Shown one piece after another: positions 1-10,560 of a stretch of DNA of 64,000 nucleotides (its first letter is position 1; every line of letters begins with the position of its first letter). Location: NCBI RefSeq assembly GCF_014873755.1, contig NZ_JADBEG010000001.1:8158501-8222500 (forward strand), in the 5' to 3' direction. Origin of the DNA: Amycolatopsis lexingtonensis. GTDB lineage: Bacteria > Actinomycetota > Actinomycetes > Mycobacteriales > Pseudonocardiaceae. The position numbers were made by a program, and so were the translations under genes. The notes under the pieces were generated by a model. It saw nothing but the letters and a program-made list of their open reading frames with translations, was not told where the DNA came from and searched no databases.

Positions 1-204
1 CGGTTCCACGAGCTGACCCGCGAGGAGGCCAAGGCGGGCATGACGCGGAGCATGCCGGGGGAACTCGCCGACGACACGCTGGACATCCTCGGCTCGCCGA
101 GCCCGGCCGAGGTGCGCGTCCGCCCCGACGTCGAGCGGGTCCTCGGCCGGCCGCCGCGTACGTTCGCGGACTGGGCCGCCCGAAACGTCGCCGCGTTCCG
201 CTAA
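1..204 (+). CDS. NmrA/SDR-like NAD(P)-binding protein, C-terminal fragment
   Basis: Only the last 67 codons of this gene are inside the window; it is open from base 1 and stops with TAA at 202-204. The tail (residues like ERVLGRPPRTFADWAARNVAAF) matches the usual C-terminus of NmrA-type NAD(P)H-binding proteins of the atypical short-chain dehydrogenase group, which end in a conserved 'F.DWA..N..AF' segment. The cofactor-binding N-terminus is not visible, so substrate and reaction cannot be inferred. Its last 4 nt overlap the stop of the convergent ion channel gene. Confidence 0.6.
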   Translation, partial: RFHELTREEAKAGMTRSMPGELADDTLDILGSPSPAEVRVRPDVERVLGRPPRTFADWAARNVAAFR

Positions 205-1004
205 GCGGCCCGCTGCCGCAGCTCGGCGAGCTCCGCGCGCAGGGCGCGGAGCTCATCGAGGATCTCCTGGTTCGCCGCCGCCTGGGTTTCGGCCTGCTTC
301 GCCTCTTCCTCGCGGATGTCCTGGCGCAGTTCGTCCTCCATGCCGCTGACCACGACGGCGATGAAGAGGTTCAGTACCGCGAAGCTGGACACCAGGATGT
401 AGACGACGAAGAAGATCCACGCCAGCGGTGCCTGTTCCATGATCGTCTTCGCGATGTCCGGCCAGGCTTCGCCGGTCATCACCTGGAACAGGGTGAACAG
501 CGACGTGCCGAGGTCGCCGAAGTCGCCCGGGTCGATGGCGCCGAACAGCTTCGTCGCCATCACCCCGGCCACGAAGATGATCAGCGCGAGCAGGGCGGCG
601 ATCGAGGCCATGCCGGGGATCGCGGCGAGCAGCCCGGAGACGACCTTCCGCATCGACGGCACCACCGAGATCAGCCGCAGCACCCGGAGCACGCGCAGCG
701 ACCGCAGCACCGCGAACGGCCCGGTCGCCGGGATCACCGCGATGCCGACGACGAGCAGGTCGAAGACGTTCCAGTTGTCGCGGAAGAAGGCGCCGCGGTA
801 GGCGTAGAACTTCGCCAGCAGCTCGGTGACGAAGATGCCGAGCGCGAGGTGGTCGAGCGCGTGCAGGAGATCGCCGTAGCCGGCCATGATCGACGTCGAC
901 GTCTCCATGCCGAGGGTGACCGCGTTGAAGACGATCACGGCGATGATGAAGTTCTGGAAGCGGCGGTCTTCGAGGACCTTCGCCGCCCGCTCGCGTCCGG
1001 TCAA
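201..1004 (-). CDS. Voltage-gated cation channel, single six-TM repeat (NaChBac-like)
   Basis: A 267-residue ion transport protein of the size of bacterial single-repeat voltage-gated sodium channels, acting in the plasma membrane as a presumed tetramer. Hydrophobic segments S1-S6 can be followed; S4 (about residues 100-120) carries regularly spaced arginines (RSLRVLRVLRL). The pore loop between S5 and S6 reads FQVMTGEAWP at the selectivity-filter position, where characterised NaChBac-type channels have TLESW. The C-terminal ~45 residues are charged and heptad-like (EILDELRALRAELAELRQ), as in the cytoplasmic coiled coil that holds these tetramers together. The altered filter makes Na+ versus Ca2+ selectivity uncertain. 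Confidence 0.88.
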   Translation of the reverse strand: MTGRERAAKVLEDRRFQNFIIAVIVFNAVTLGMETSTSIMAGYGDLLHALDHLALGIFVTELLAKFYAYRGAFFRDNWNVFDLLVVGIAVIPATGPFAVLRSLRVLRVLRLISVVPSMRKVVSGLLAAIPGMASIAALLALIIFVAGVMATKLFGAIDPGDFGDLGTSLFTLFQVMTGEAWPDIAKTIMEQAPLAWIFFVVYILVSSFAVLNLFIAVVVSGMEDELRQDIREEEAKQAETQAAANQEILDELRALRAELAELRQRAA

Positions 1005-1082
1005 GGCCGTCCCTCGCTTGGTTCAAGGATCAGTAAACCCGTTCGGCGGCCAAGATATCTTGCGACGAGAGAGGGGAAGCGC

Positions 1083-1379
1083 ATGGGTGAAGGCCCCGAA
1101 ATCCCGCTGTCCCGGCTGCGCGAAGTGACCGAACTCCTGCTGGCGCAAGCGGAACGCGCCGGCGGCTCGGTCGCGCTCCGGCACGACCTGTTCTGGGAGC
1201 TGACCCCCGGGCAGCGTTACGACCTCGACCGGGAGCCGTCGGAGCACACGATCGGGCAACTGAGCGAGTCGTGGGCGCAGCTGGTGGCGATGGCCGACGA
1301 CCCGGACCGGGCCGTCGGCTACGGGCTCGTCTGGCTGGCCGACGTCCTGCGCGCGCTCGGGCAGCAGTCGCTCGGCTGA
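1083..1379 (+). CDS. Conserved small hypothetical protein (98 aa)
   Basis: I do not recognise a named family. The ATG at 1083 is preceded by GAGAGGGGAAG, a good ribosome-binding site. The protein is soluble, with no signal peptide or membrane segment, and is rich in Leu, Glu and Arg (start MGEGPEIPLSRLREVTELLL). It is mostly predicted helical, with a central WELTPGQRYDLDREP stretch. It lies divergent from the ion channel and ends 3 nt before the stop of the convergent thiD. A longer upstream extension in the same frame lies antisense within the channel gene and was not used. Confidence 0.6.
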   Translation: MGEGPEIPLSRLREVTELLLAQAERAGGSVALRHDLFWELTPGQRYDLDREPSEHTIGQLSESWAQLVAMADDPDRAVGYGLVWLADVLRALGQQSLG

Positions 1380-1382
1380 GCC

Positions 1383-2201
1383 TCAGCGTTCCTCGGGCGC
1401 CAGCCGCCAGAACGCCGACACCGGGCCGACCTTCGCGCCCATCGGGTAGGCGTGCTCGACCGCGTGCGAGACGAACCACTTGCCGTAGCGGGCCGCCTCG
1501 ACCACGGACATGCCCTTCGCGAGCCCGGCGGTGAGCGCCGACGCCATCGTGTCGCCCGCGCCGTGCGTGTGCGGGGTCGAGTAGCGCTTGCCCGGCAGCT
1601 CCACGAACGTCGAGCCGTCGAACAGCAGGTCCACGCACTCCGGGTCCGACTGCAGGTGGCCGCTCTTGACCAGGACGTACCGCGGGCCCATCCGGTGCAG
1701 CACCACGGCCGCGGTGTGCATGCCTTCGCGGTCGGTCACCGTCATCCCGGTCAGCAGCCGGACTTCGTCGAGGTTCGGGGTCAGCACCGTCGCGCGCGGG
1801 AGGAGTTCGTCGCGCAGCGCGTGCAGGCCGGCCTCGTCGAACAGCGGGTGGCCGTGCATCGACGCCGCGACCGGGTCGACGACGAACGGGATCTTCTCGT
1901 CGCGCCCGATCTCCGCGCGGTCGCACGCGGCCGCCACCGCGTGGATGATCTCGGCCGACGCCAGCATGCCCGTCTTGGCCGCGCCGACGCCCATGTCCGC
2001 CGCGACCGCCTCGATCTGCCCGGCCACGATGTGCGGCGGCAGGTCGGCGCGGTCGTGCACGCCGAGCGTGTTCTGGACGGTGACGGCGGTGACCGCGACC
2101 AGGCCGTGCACGCCGCACGTCAGGAACGTGCGCAGGTCCGCCTGCAGCCCGGCGGCGCCGCCGGAGTCCGACCCCGCGATGGTCAACGCCGTAGGAATCA
2201 T
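1383..2201 (-). CDS. thiD: Hydroxymethylpyrimidine/phosphomethylpyrimidine kinase (first copy)
   Basis: ThiD phosphorylates hydroxymethylpyrimidine and then HMP phosphate to give HMP-PP for thiamine synthesis in the cytoplasm. The 272-residue protein starts MIPTALTIAGSDSGG, the standard ThiD N-terminus with the GSDSGGGAGIQAD-type substrate loop (here GSDSGGAAGLQADLRTF). It has VVDPVAASMHGHPL in the middle and the C-terminal anion-hole region HTHGAGDTMASAL containing the catalytic Asp. The frame continues upstream but the family start is at ATG 2201. No TPP riboswitch precedes it, unlike the thiC-linked copy at 4284-5084, to which it is clearly paralogous. It may serve salvage, or pyridoxal kinase activity as in some ThiD paralogues. 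Confidence 0.88.
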   Translation of the reverse strand: MIPTALTIAGSDSGGAAGLQADLRTFLTCGVHGLVAVTAVTVQNTLGVHDRADLPPHIVAGQIEAVAADMGVGAAKTGMLASAEIIHAVAAACDRAEIGRDEKIPFVVDPVAASMHGHPLFDEAGLHALRDELLPRATVLTPNLDEVRLLTGMTVTDREGMHTAAVVLHRMGPRYVLVKSGHLQSDPECVDLLFDGSTFVELPGKRYSTPHTHGAGDTMASALTAGLAKGMSVVEAARYGKWFVSHAVEHAYPMGAKVGPVSAFWRLAPEER

Positions 2202-2304
2202 GGTTTTCCCGACTTCTGGTCTAGGCCAATCAGCCTCTTTTGCTTCATCAACAGTCAACCACGGTGAGACATTATGAAGATTACTCACGTTCGAAGGAGC
2301 CTGG

Positions 2305-3315
2305 ATGAAGCTCTTCTCGGTGGCAATCCTCACGGCGGCGCTCGTGCTCTCCGGGACGACCGCGGCCAACGCGGACAGCCCGAAGCTGTCCCACGTCACG
2401 ACCGTCGGCGTGCACAACACCTACGACCCGGCGGCCTACGGCTACCTGGCCCAGGCGCTCGACGCCGGCTCGTCGCTGATCGAGCTGGACGTCTGGCCGG
2501 ACTTCTTCACCCACGAGTGGAAGGTCAGCCACTCGAACCCGCTGGGGAACAGCAACAACTGCGTCGCGGCCACCTCGGCGTCGCAGCTGTACAGCGGCGG
2601 CACGAACAAGAACCTCGAGTACTGCCTCGACGACATCCGGATCTGGCTCGCGGCCCACCCCGGGCACGCGCCGATCACGCTCAAGCTCGAAATGAAGACC
2701 GGGTTTTCCGACAACACCGGCATGGGCCCGGACGAACTCGACGCCACCTTCCGCTCGCACCTCGGCAGCGTCGCCTTCCGCCCGGCCGAACTGCTCGGCG
2801 GCTACGGCACGCTCGACGACGCGGCCAAAGCGGACAACTGGCCGTCGGTGGACGCGTTGCGGGGCCGGGTGATCACCGAGATCATCCCCGGCACGGTCGA
2901 AGAGGGGAACCCGACCGACACGCTGAAGACCGACGTCGAGTACGCGCGCTACCTGGTGGGGCTCAAGAACGCCGGCAAGCTCGGCGACGCGAACATCTTC
3001 CCGACGGTGCACGGCGCGGCCGGCGGTGACCCGCGCGACAAGTACACCGCCGACCTCAAGCCGTGGTTCGTGGTGTTCGACGGCGACGCGAACGCGTGGG
3101 TCACGCAGACCGGGCCGTGGTGGTACGACGCCAACCACTACTACCTCGTGATGACCGACGCGCAGAACGTCGCACCGGCCATCGACGCCCACAACCCGAC
3201 GGTCGACCAGGCCAACCAGCGCGTCGCCGATTTGGCGAAGCAGCACGCGTCGGTGGTGACCGCGGACTGGACCGGGCTCACGACGGTGCTGCCGCAGGTG
3301 GTCGCGCGGGGTTAG
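2305..3315 (+). CDS. Secreted PI-PLC-like phosphodiesterase
   Basis: A 336-residue secreted enzyme of the Ca2+-dependent phosphatidylinositol-specific phospholipase C group (PLC-like TIM barrel). A Sec signal peptide covers about residues 1-23 (hydrophobic ILTAALVLSG, cleavage after ANA). Conserved active-site regions are visible: VGVHNTY with the first catalytic His (about residue 37), ELDVWPDFF with acidic metal ligands, and VSHSNPL with the second His. TLKLEMKTG supplies a further acidic residue and Lys. The ATG follows AAGGAG with 6-nt spacing. It is divergent from thiD and followed by a perfect 13-bp hairpin at 3393-3427. The natural lipid substrate is not determined by sequence. Confidence 0.8.
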   Translation: MKLFSVAILTAALVLSGTTAANADSPKLSHVTTVGVHNTYDPAAYGYLAQALDAGSSLIELDVWPDFFTHEWKVSHSNPLGNSNNCVAATSASQLYSGGTNKNLEYCLDDIRIWLAAHPGHAPITLKLEMKTGFSDNTGMGPDELDATFRSHLGSVAFRPAELLGGYGTLDDAAKADNWPSVDALRGRVITEIIPGTVEEGNPTDTLKTDVEYARYLVGLKNAGKLGDANIFPTVHGAAGGDPRDKYTADLKPWFVVFDGDANAWVTQTGPWWYDANHYYLVMTDAQNVAPAIDAHNPTVDQANQRVADLAKQHASVVTADWTGLTTVLPQVVARG

Positions 3316-3392
3316 AGCGGCGAGTCCGAAGTAGACGCCCACCGGTCGGGGTGGTCGATCGGCGCTCCGTTCACCACGCGCGGGTAACGATC

Positions 3393-3427
3393 CGCCCGGA
3401 CCGGCAACACCCCCGCCGGTCCGGGCG
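3393..3427 (+). terminator. Hairpin after PI-PLC-like gene
   Basis: A perfect inverted repeat: arm 3393-3405 (core GCCCGGACCGGC), 9-nt loop, arm 3415-3427. It sits 77 nt after the PI-PLC stop and has no T-run, so it is a GC-rich terminator-like or transcript-stabilising hairpin rather than a classic intrinsic terminator. Confidence 0.5.
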
Positions 3428-3475
3428 ACTCACGGGACGCCGGTGTGACGGGCTTTCGCGTGGAGGTGACCGGGC

Positions 3476-3619
3476 GTGACCGGATTCTTCGACTGGGTCG
3501 ACCGGGCGATCGGTGAACCGCCCGAGACGATCCCGGACATCAAGGGCTCCGACGAGGGGCCCGAGCCCGACGGCGGGACGACTGTCGCGGACCCGAATCC
3601 GCCCGACTACCCAGGATGA
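3476..3619 (+). CDS. 47-residue acidic/proline-rich small protein coupled to DUF6338
   Basis: A short gene that starts with GTG at 3476, 8 nt after a strong GGAGGTG site (3462-3468), and ends with TGA at 3617-3619. That stop overlaps the ATG of the next gene as ATGA. The product begins MTGFFDWVDRAIGEPPETIP and ends in a Pro/Asp-rich tail (VADPNPPDYPG); it is acidic with one amphipathic N-terminal segment and no membrane span. The strong ribosome-binding site plus the 4-nt overlap indicate translational coupling to the DUF6338 membrane protein, so it may act with it. No family recognised. Confidence 0.6.
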   Translation: MTGFFDWVDRAIGEPPETIPDIKGSDEGPEPDGGTTVADPNPPDYPG

Positions 3620-4283
3620 TCCCCAGCACGTGGCTGGCTGTCGTCCTGTTCCTGATCGTCGTCGCGCCCGGGTTGTTCTTCGACCTGCTCGGCGCTCGCC
3701 GACGGGTCGAGGCCGCCGAATCGGCGTTCCGCGAGATCGGCCGGGTCGCGCTGGGCAGCTTGGGTTTCACCTTGGTGACGCTTCTGCTGCTACTGGGCGT
3801 GCGGTGGGTTTTCCCCCGGCTGCTCTTCGATCCGAAGTCGCTGATCCTCGGCGGCAGCGCCTACCTGGCGGAGCACTACGGCCAGGTGGTCCTGACGATC
3901 GTCGCGGCGACCGTGGTTTCGCACGCGTTCGCTTTCGGCCTGCACAAGTGGCTCGCCCGGCGGCAGGGCGAGACCTACCGGAAGATCAGCGTCTGGGGTA
4001 AGGCGTTCCGCGACGGCGTGCCGCCCGGGCATGCGGTGTTCGTCCGGGTCCGCTTGTCCAGCGGACTGGTGTACACCGGGCAGGTCGAGAACTTCACCGC
4101 GGACCTGCCGATGGCGGACCGCGAGCTGCTCCTGCGGAAACCGCTGGCGGCCAAGCTCGACGCGGACAGTGCCCTCAGCCCGCTGCCCGACGTGTATGAC
4201 CGCGTAGTGCTCCGCGGCTCGGAAATCGACGTGATCAGCGTGGAGTACCGGCGAGTCCCGCCGAGCGCCGGGAAGAAGCGGCT

Positions 4284-6724
<2,441 letters not shown>

Positions 6725-6725
6725 T

Positions 6726-6825
6726 CACTCCCTACGCCGGCATTACCCGGTCAGGTTCATGCGGTCGGTGACGCCTGCGAAACGCAAGTCACCCTCTCAG
6801 CCCGCCATGGCGCGAGCTCCCGCGT
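6726..6825 (-). promoter_or_regulatory. TPP riboswitch (THI element)
   Basis: On the minus strand, just upstream of thiC, the conserved TPP aptamer strings occur in the right order: GCGGGAGCTC (about 6825-6816), GGCTGAGAGGGTGAC (about 6803-6789) and GACCGCATGAACCTGACC, then GGGTAATGCCGGCGTAGGGAGTG ending at about 6726. The CTGAGA and ACCTGA.C.GG.TAATGCC boxes define the pyrimidine and pyrophosphate sensor helices. Only 7 nt separate it from the thiC ATG, so control is most likely at translation initiation. Confidence 0.95.
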
Positions 6826-6881
6826 TGGTGTTGTAACCCCGACCATGCCACGCCGACGCGCGATACTCAAGTCAGGTCACC

Positions 6882-7793
6882 TCACCCGACCAGTTCGGCG
6901 GGTGTGGCGTAGACGTCGACCATGGCTCCGTTGCGCAGCACGGTGATCGGGAGTGCGGTGCCGATCACTTCCGCGAACAGCTGCCGCTGGATGCCCTGGG
7001 CGTCGGAGACGCGGGTGCGGCCGACGGTCAGCACGAGGTCGCCCGCCTTGAGGCCCGCGCGGTCGGCCGGGCCGCCGGAGACGACTTCGCGCACCCGCAG
7101 CCCGGCGCTCTGCCCGGTGCGCTCGGCGACGTCGTCCGGCAGCGGCGCGGGCACGCCGACGACGCCGAGGTAGGCGCGCCGCACCCGCCCCTCGACGACG
7201 AGCGTGTCGATGATCCGGCGGGTGGTCGCGTTGATCGGCACGGCGAGCCCGAGCCCGACGCCGGCGACGGCGGTGTTGACGCCGACGACGCGGCCGGCGG
7301 AGTCGGCGAGCGCGCCGCCGGAATTGCCGGGGTTGAGGGCGGCGTCGGTCTGGATGACGTCCTCGATCACGCGCCCGGCGCGGCCGTGGCGCACCGGCAG
7401 GGCCCGGCCCAGCGCGCTGACGACGCCCGCGGTGACGGTGCCGGAGAACCCGAGCGGGCTCCCGACGGCCACGACGAGCTGCCCGACGACGAGCCGGTCG
7501 GCGTCGCCGAGTTGAGCGGCCGACGGCGTTTCGCCGCGCGCCCGCAGCACGGCGAGGTCCGACAGCGGGTCGGCGCCGACGACGTCGAAGGGCACCTCGC
7601 TGCCGTCGGCGAAGGTCGCAACGCCGCGTCGGTGGTCGGTGACGACGTGGGCGTTGGTGAGCAGGTGACCGTCGTCGGCGAAGACGACGGCCGAGCCGCT
7701 GCCGCGCGCGAGCTGGACCCCGGCGACGTGCGGGGTGACGGTCTTGGCGACGGTGCTGACCGCGCGCGAGTAGGCGTCCATCGCGTCTTCCAT
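6882..7793 (-). CDS. HtrA/DegP-like serine protease with PDZ domain (S1C family)
   Basis: A 303-residue trypsin-like protease followed by a PDZ domain. The catalytic triad is visible as TNAHVV (His, about residue 48), SDLAVL (Asp, about 78) and GNSGGAL (Ser, about 157). The PDZ region starts near residue 205 and contains the GLRVREVVSGGPADRAGLKAGD carboxylate-binding motif in pieces. There is no signal peptide or transmembrane anchor, so unlike classical HtrA it is predicted to stay in the cytoplasm. It is monocistronic downstream (leftward) of an eroded transporter and convergent to nothing; its stop lies about 40 nt beyond the TPP aptamer region of thiC. Confidence 0.88.
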   Translation of the reverse strand: MEDAMDAYSRAVSTVAKTVTPHVAGVQLARGSGSAVVFADDGHLLTNAHVVTDHRRGVATFADGSEVPFDVVGADPLSDLAVLRARGETPSAAQLGDADRLVVGQLVVAVGSPLGFSGTVTAGVVSALGRALPVRHGRAGRVIEDVIQTDAALNPGNSGGALADSAGRVVGVNTAVAGVGLGLAVPINATTRRIIDTLVVEGRVRRAYLGVVGVPAPLPDDVAERTGQSAGLRVREVVSGGPADRAGLKAGDLVLTVGRTRVSDAQGIQRQLFAEVIGTALPITVLRNGAMVDVYATPAELVG

Positions 7794-7913
7794 GAGGGCA
7801 CCTCGATTACACCGTTGCAGGTACTACAAGTGTGCGCCCGGTCGAGCGGGAAGTCCGTTCGCTGCTGGTGAACTCAGCCCTCGAGAGCCACGGTGACGCC
7901 AAGCCGACCAACA

Positions 7914-8173
7914 GCCCGCCTTGGGGTTGCCGATGTTCGTGACGAGACCGGAGCGGAAGCCCGCGCCGGGCCGAATCTCCTTCTCCTCGCCGGAACTCCG
8001 GAAGAACAGCGCCTTGATCCCCAGGTAGATCAGGAAAAGCTCGCCCGCGAAGCGCAGGATGTCCTACGCCACTTGGAAGCGGCGAGCACCGCGGTCAGGC
8101 CGAACACCGCCGTGAGCCCCCAGAATGCGACGCCGGCTTCGATACCGGCGATGGTCGCGAGCAGGTTCGGCAT
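7914..8173 (-). pseudogene. LysE-family exporter remnant, frameshifted and truncated
   Basis: Reading leftward from 8173 gives MPNLLATIAGIEAGVAFWGL and then TAVFGLTAVLAASKW, a typical LysE/RhtB transporter core. The frame is then lost near 8064-8075. In a second frame homology resumes as DILRFAGELFLIYLGIKALF and continues to GLVTNIGNPKAG near 7914, after which no LysE sequence is seen. The N-terminal TPGP motif region and the C-terminal third are missing. No intact product longer than about 110 residues is possible, so this is a broken amino-acid exporter gene. It fills most of the otherwise gene-free gap 7794-8332. Confidence 0.75.
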
Positions 8174-8332
8174 CGCCCGAGCGTGCGCGAGCCGGACACG
8201 CTGGGCAAGCGGATTACCGGACCAGTGACGGTCAGTGGTTCACCGGATCGGACCATGCGCCGGTGAAGATTCGGCGGCAGACTCCCAAAGCGCTTCTGTA
8301 ACGGTGCAGAAGCGATCTTCTGTGGGGTTGAT

Positions 8333-10498
8333 ATGCGCAAACTCATCTTCGGCGCCCTCGCCGGGCTGCTGGTCACCGGCCTGATCCCGGGGATCGCGGC
8401 GGCCCAGGGCGAGGCTCCTGGCGCCCCGGGTGCCCATCCCAGCTGGCTGCCCGCGAACAAGACCGGCTTCGGCACGGCACACGACCGCTCGAGCAACGTC
8501 TGGTTCACGCTCCAAGGCGGCCAGATGTCCGAGGTCTACTACCCGGACCTGTCGACGCCGAGCGTCCGGTCGATGAACTTCGTCGTCACGGACGGCCGCG
8601 GCTTCGCGACCATGGACTACACGGCGAAGTCCCAGCAGGTCCGGCGGACCGACGACGACAGTTTGGTCTACGAGCAGACCGTCACCGACGACCAGCACCG
8701 CTGGCGCCTGCGCAAGACCTACGTCACCGACCCGGCCGCCACGACCGTGCTGGTGGACGTCGACTTCCAGTCGCTCACCGGGCGGCCGTACCAGCTCTAC
8801 GCGGTCGCCGACCCGGACCTGACCAACGACGGCTCCGACGACTCGGCCGCGCGGCAGGGTGACGCGCTCACCGCGCAGGACGCCACGAACGCGGCCGCGC
8901 TCACCGCGATGCCCGCCTTCACCAAGACCAGCGTCGGCTACGCGGGGGCGTCCGACGGGAACACGCAGCTCACCAAGACCTTCAAGCTGAACACCTACGA
9001 CACCGCCGCGAAGGGCAACGTCCTGCTGACCGGGCAGACGAGCGCCGACGGCGTCCGGAACCGGCACGTCACCCTCGCGCTCGGCATGGGCGCGAAGGCC
9101 GCCGACGCGCTCGGCAGCGCGCGGGCGTCGCAGCGACGCGGCGTCCGCGACATCACCCGCGCGTACGACCGCGGCTGGGCGCAGTACCTGCGCGGGGTCA
9201 GCAAGCCGCCGTCGTCGCTGAAGACCGACGCCGAGCGTGACCTCTACAAAGCGTCGATGCTGACGCTCGCCGCGAGCGAGGACAAGCACCACCCGGGCGC
9301 CTTCATCGCGTCGCCGAGCATGCCGTGGCGGTTCGGCAACAACGACCCCGAGTGGTCGCCGTCCGGCACCTACCACCTGGTCTGGCCGCGGGACCTCTAC
9401 CAGATCGCGACCGGCCTGGCCGCCGGTGGCGACAAGGCGGCGGCGAACCGCGCGGTGTCCTACATGTTCGGCACACAGCAGCAGGCCGACGGGCACCTCC
9501 CGCAGAACAGCCGGGTCGACGGCGTGCCGTACTGGACGTCGATCCAGCTCGACGAAACCGCGTTCCCGATCGTGCTGGCCCAGCAGCTCGGCCGCACCGA
9601 CCTGTGGCCCGGCGTCAAGAAGGCCGCCGACTTCATCATCGGGTACGTGGGCCCGAACGGGCAGCCGTCGCCGTACACCCAGCAGGAGCGCTGGGAGGAG
9701 CAGGACGGCTGGTCCCCGTCGACCATCGCCTCGGTGATCGCCGGGCTGGTCTGCGCCGCGGACCTGGCTTCGCACACCGGCGCGGCCGCCGACGCCGCCC
9801 GGTACCTCGCCGCGGCCGACAAGATGAAGGCCGACCTGCCGAAGCAGACGATCACCACGAACGGGCCGCTGTCGAAGGACCCGTACTTCGTCCGCCTCAC
9901 CAAGGACGCCAACGCGAACGCCGGGACGACGTACAACCTCGGGAACTCGAGCGTCACGATGGACCAGCGCGCGGTCACCGACGCGGGCTTCCTCGACCTC
10001 GTGCGGCTCGGCGTCTACCGGGCCGACGACCCGGTGATCCGCAACAGCGTGCGCGTCACCGACAAGGAGATCGCCTTCACGACGCCGACCGGGCAGTTCT
10101 GGCACCGGTACACGAAGGACGGCTACGGCGAGCAGGCCGACGGTTCGCCGTGGGACTACACGTTCCCGGCCGAAAGCCGCACGACGTTCGGCCGGCTGTG
10201 GCCGCTGCTGGCCGGCGAGCGCGGCGAGTACGAGCTGGCGCTCGGCGATCCGGCTTCGGCCGCGCGGCGGCTGCGTGACCTCGGCCGGGTGAGCAGCTCG
10301 GCGGAGACCATGCCGGAGCAGGTGTGGGACGAGAACCCGCCGTCGGGCCAGACCGGCTTCCCGGCCGGCACGCCGAACACGTCGGCGACCCCGCTGGCCT
10401 GGACGCACGCCCAGTACGTCCGGCTCGCCTGGGACGTCAAGGCGGGCACGGTCCTCGAAACGCCTCGCGTGGTCCGCTGCCACTTCCTCGGCTGCTGA
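8333..10498 (+). CDS. Secreted GH15 glucoamylase / glucodextranase-like enzyme
   Basis: A 721-residue secreted glycoside hydrolase. A signal peptide covers residues 1-24 (LIFGALAGLLVTGLIPGIAAA). Residues about 35-300 form a glucodextranase-type N-terminal beta domain (FTLQGGQMSEVYYPDLSTPS). From about 310 the GH15 (alpha/alpha)6 barrel follows, with WPRDLYQIATGL, the general-acid region QERWEEQDGWSPST and the general-base region PEQVWDENPPSG near the C-terminus. It releases glucose from alpha-glucans such as starch or dextran fragments; exact linkage preference is unknown. A 23-bp perfect hairpin follows immediately (10503-10553). Confidence 0.9.
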   Translation: MRKLIFGALAGLLVTGLIPGIAAAQGEAPGAPGAHPSWLPANKTGFGTAHDRSSNVWFTLQGGQMSEVYYPDLSTPSVRSMNFVVTDGRGFATMDYTAKSQQVRRTDDDSLVYEQTVTDDQHRWRLRKTYVTDPAATTVLVDVDFQSLTGRPYQLYAVADPDLTNDGSDDSAARQGDALTAQDATNAAALTAMPAFTKTSVGYAGASDGNTQLTKTFKLNTYDTAAKGNVLLTGQTSADGVRNRHVTLALGMGAKAADALGSARASQRRGVRDITRAYDRGWAQYLRGVSKPPSSLKTDAERDLYKASMLTLAASEDKHHPGAFIASPSMPWRFGNNDPEWSPSGTYHLVWPRDLYQIATGLAAGGDKAAANRAVSYMFGTQQQADGHLPQNSRVDGVPYWTSIQLDETAFPIVLAQQLGRTDLWPGVKKAADFIIGYVGPNGQPSPYTQQERWEEQDGWSPSTIASVIAGLVCAADLASHTGAAADAARYLAAADKMKADLPKQTITTNGPLSKDPYFVRLTKDANANAGTTYNLGNSSVTMDQRAVTDAGFLDLVRLGVYRADDPVIRNSVRVTDKEIAFTTPTGQFWHRYTKDGYGEQADGSPWDYTFPAESRTTFGRLWPLLAGERGEYELALGDPASAARRLRDLGRVSSSAETMPEQVWDENPPSGQTGFPAGTPNTSATPLAWTHAQYVRLAWDVKAGTVLETPRVVRCHFLGC

Positions 10499-10502
10499 AA
10501 AG

Positions 10503-10553
10503 CCGTGAATGCCACATTGAGAGACTTTAGGTCTCTCAATGTGGCATTCACGG
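10503..10553. repeat. Perfect 23-bp palindrome between convergent genes
   Basis: Left arm 10503-10525 begins CCGTGAATGCCACATTG; right arm 10531-10553 is its exact reverse complement; the loop is TTTAG. It lies 4 nt after the glucoamylase stop and 7 nt before the deformylase stop, so it can end both transcripts. Its outer ends (AGCCGTGAA.GCC) are shared with the palindrome at 14560-14610. Confidence 0.9.
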
Positions 10554-10560
10554 ACCTTGA

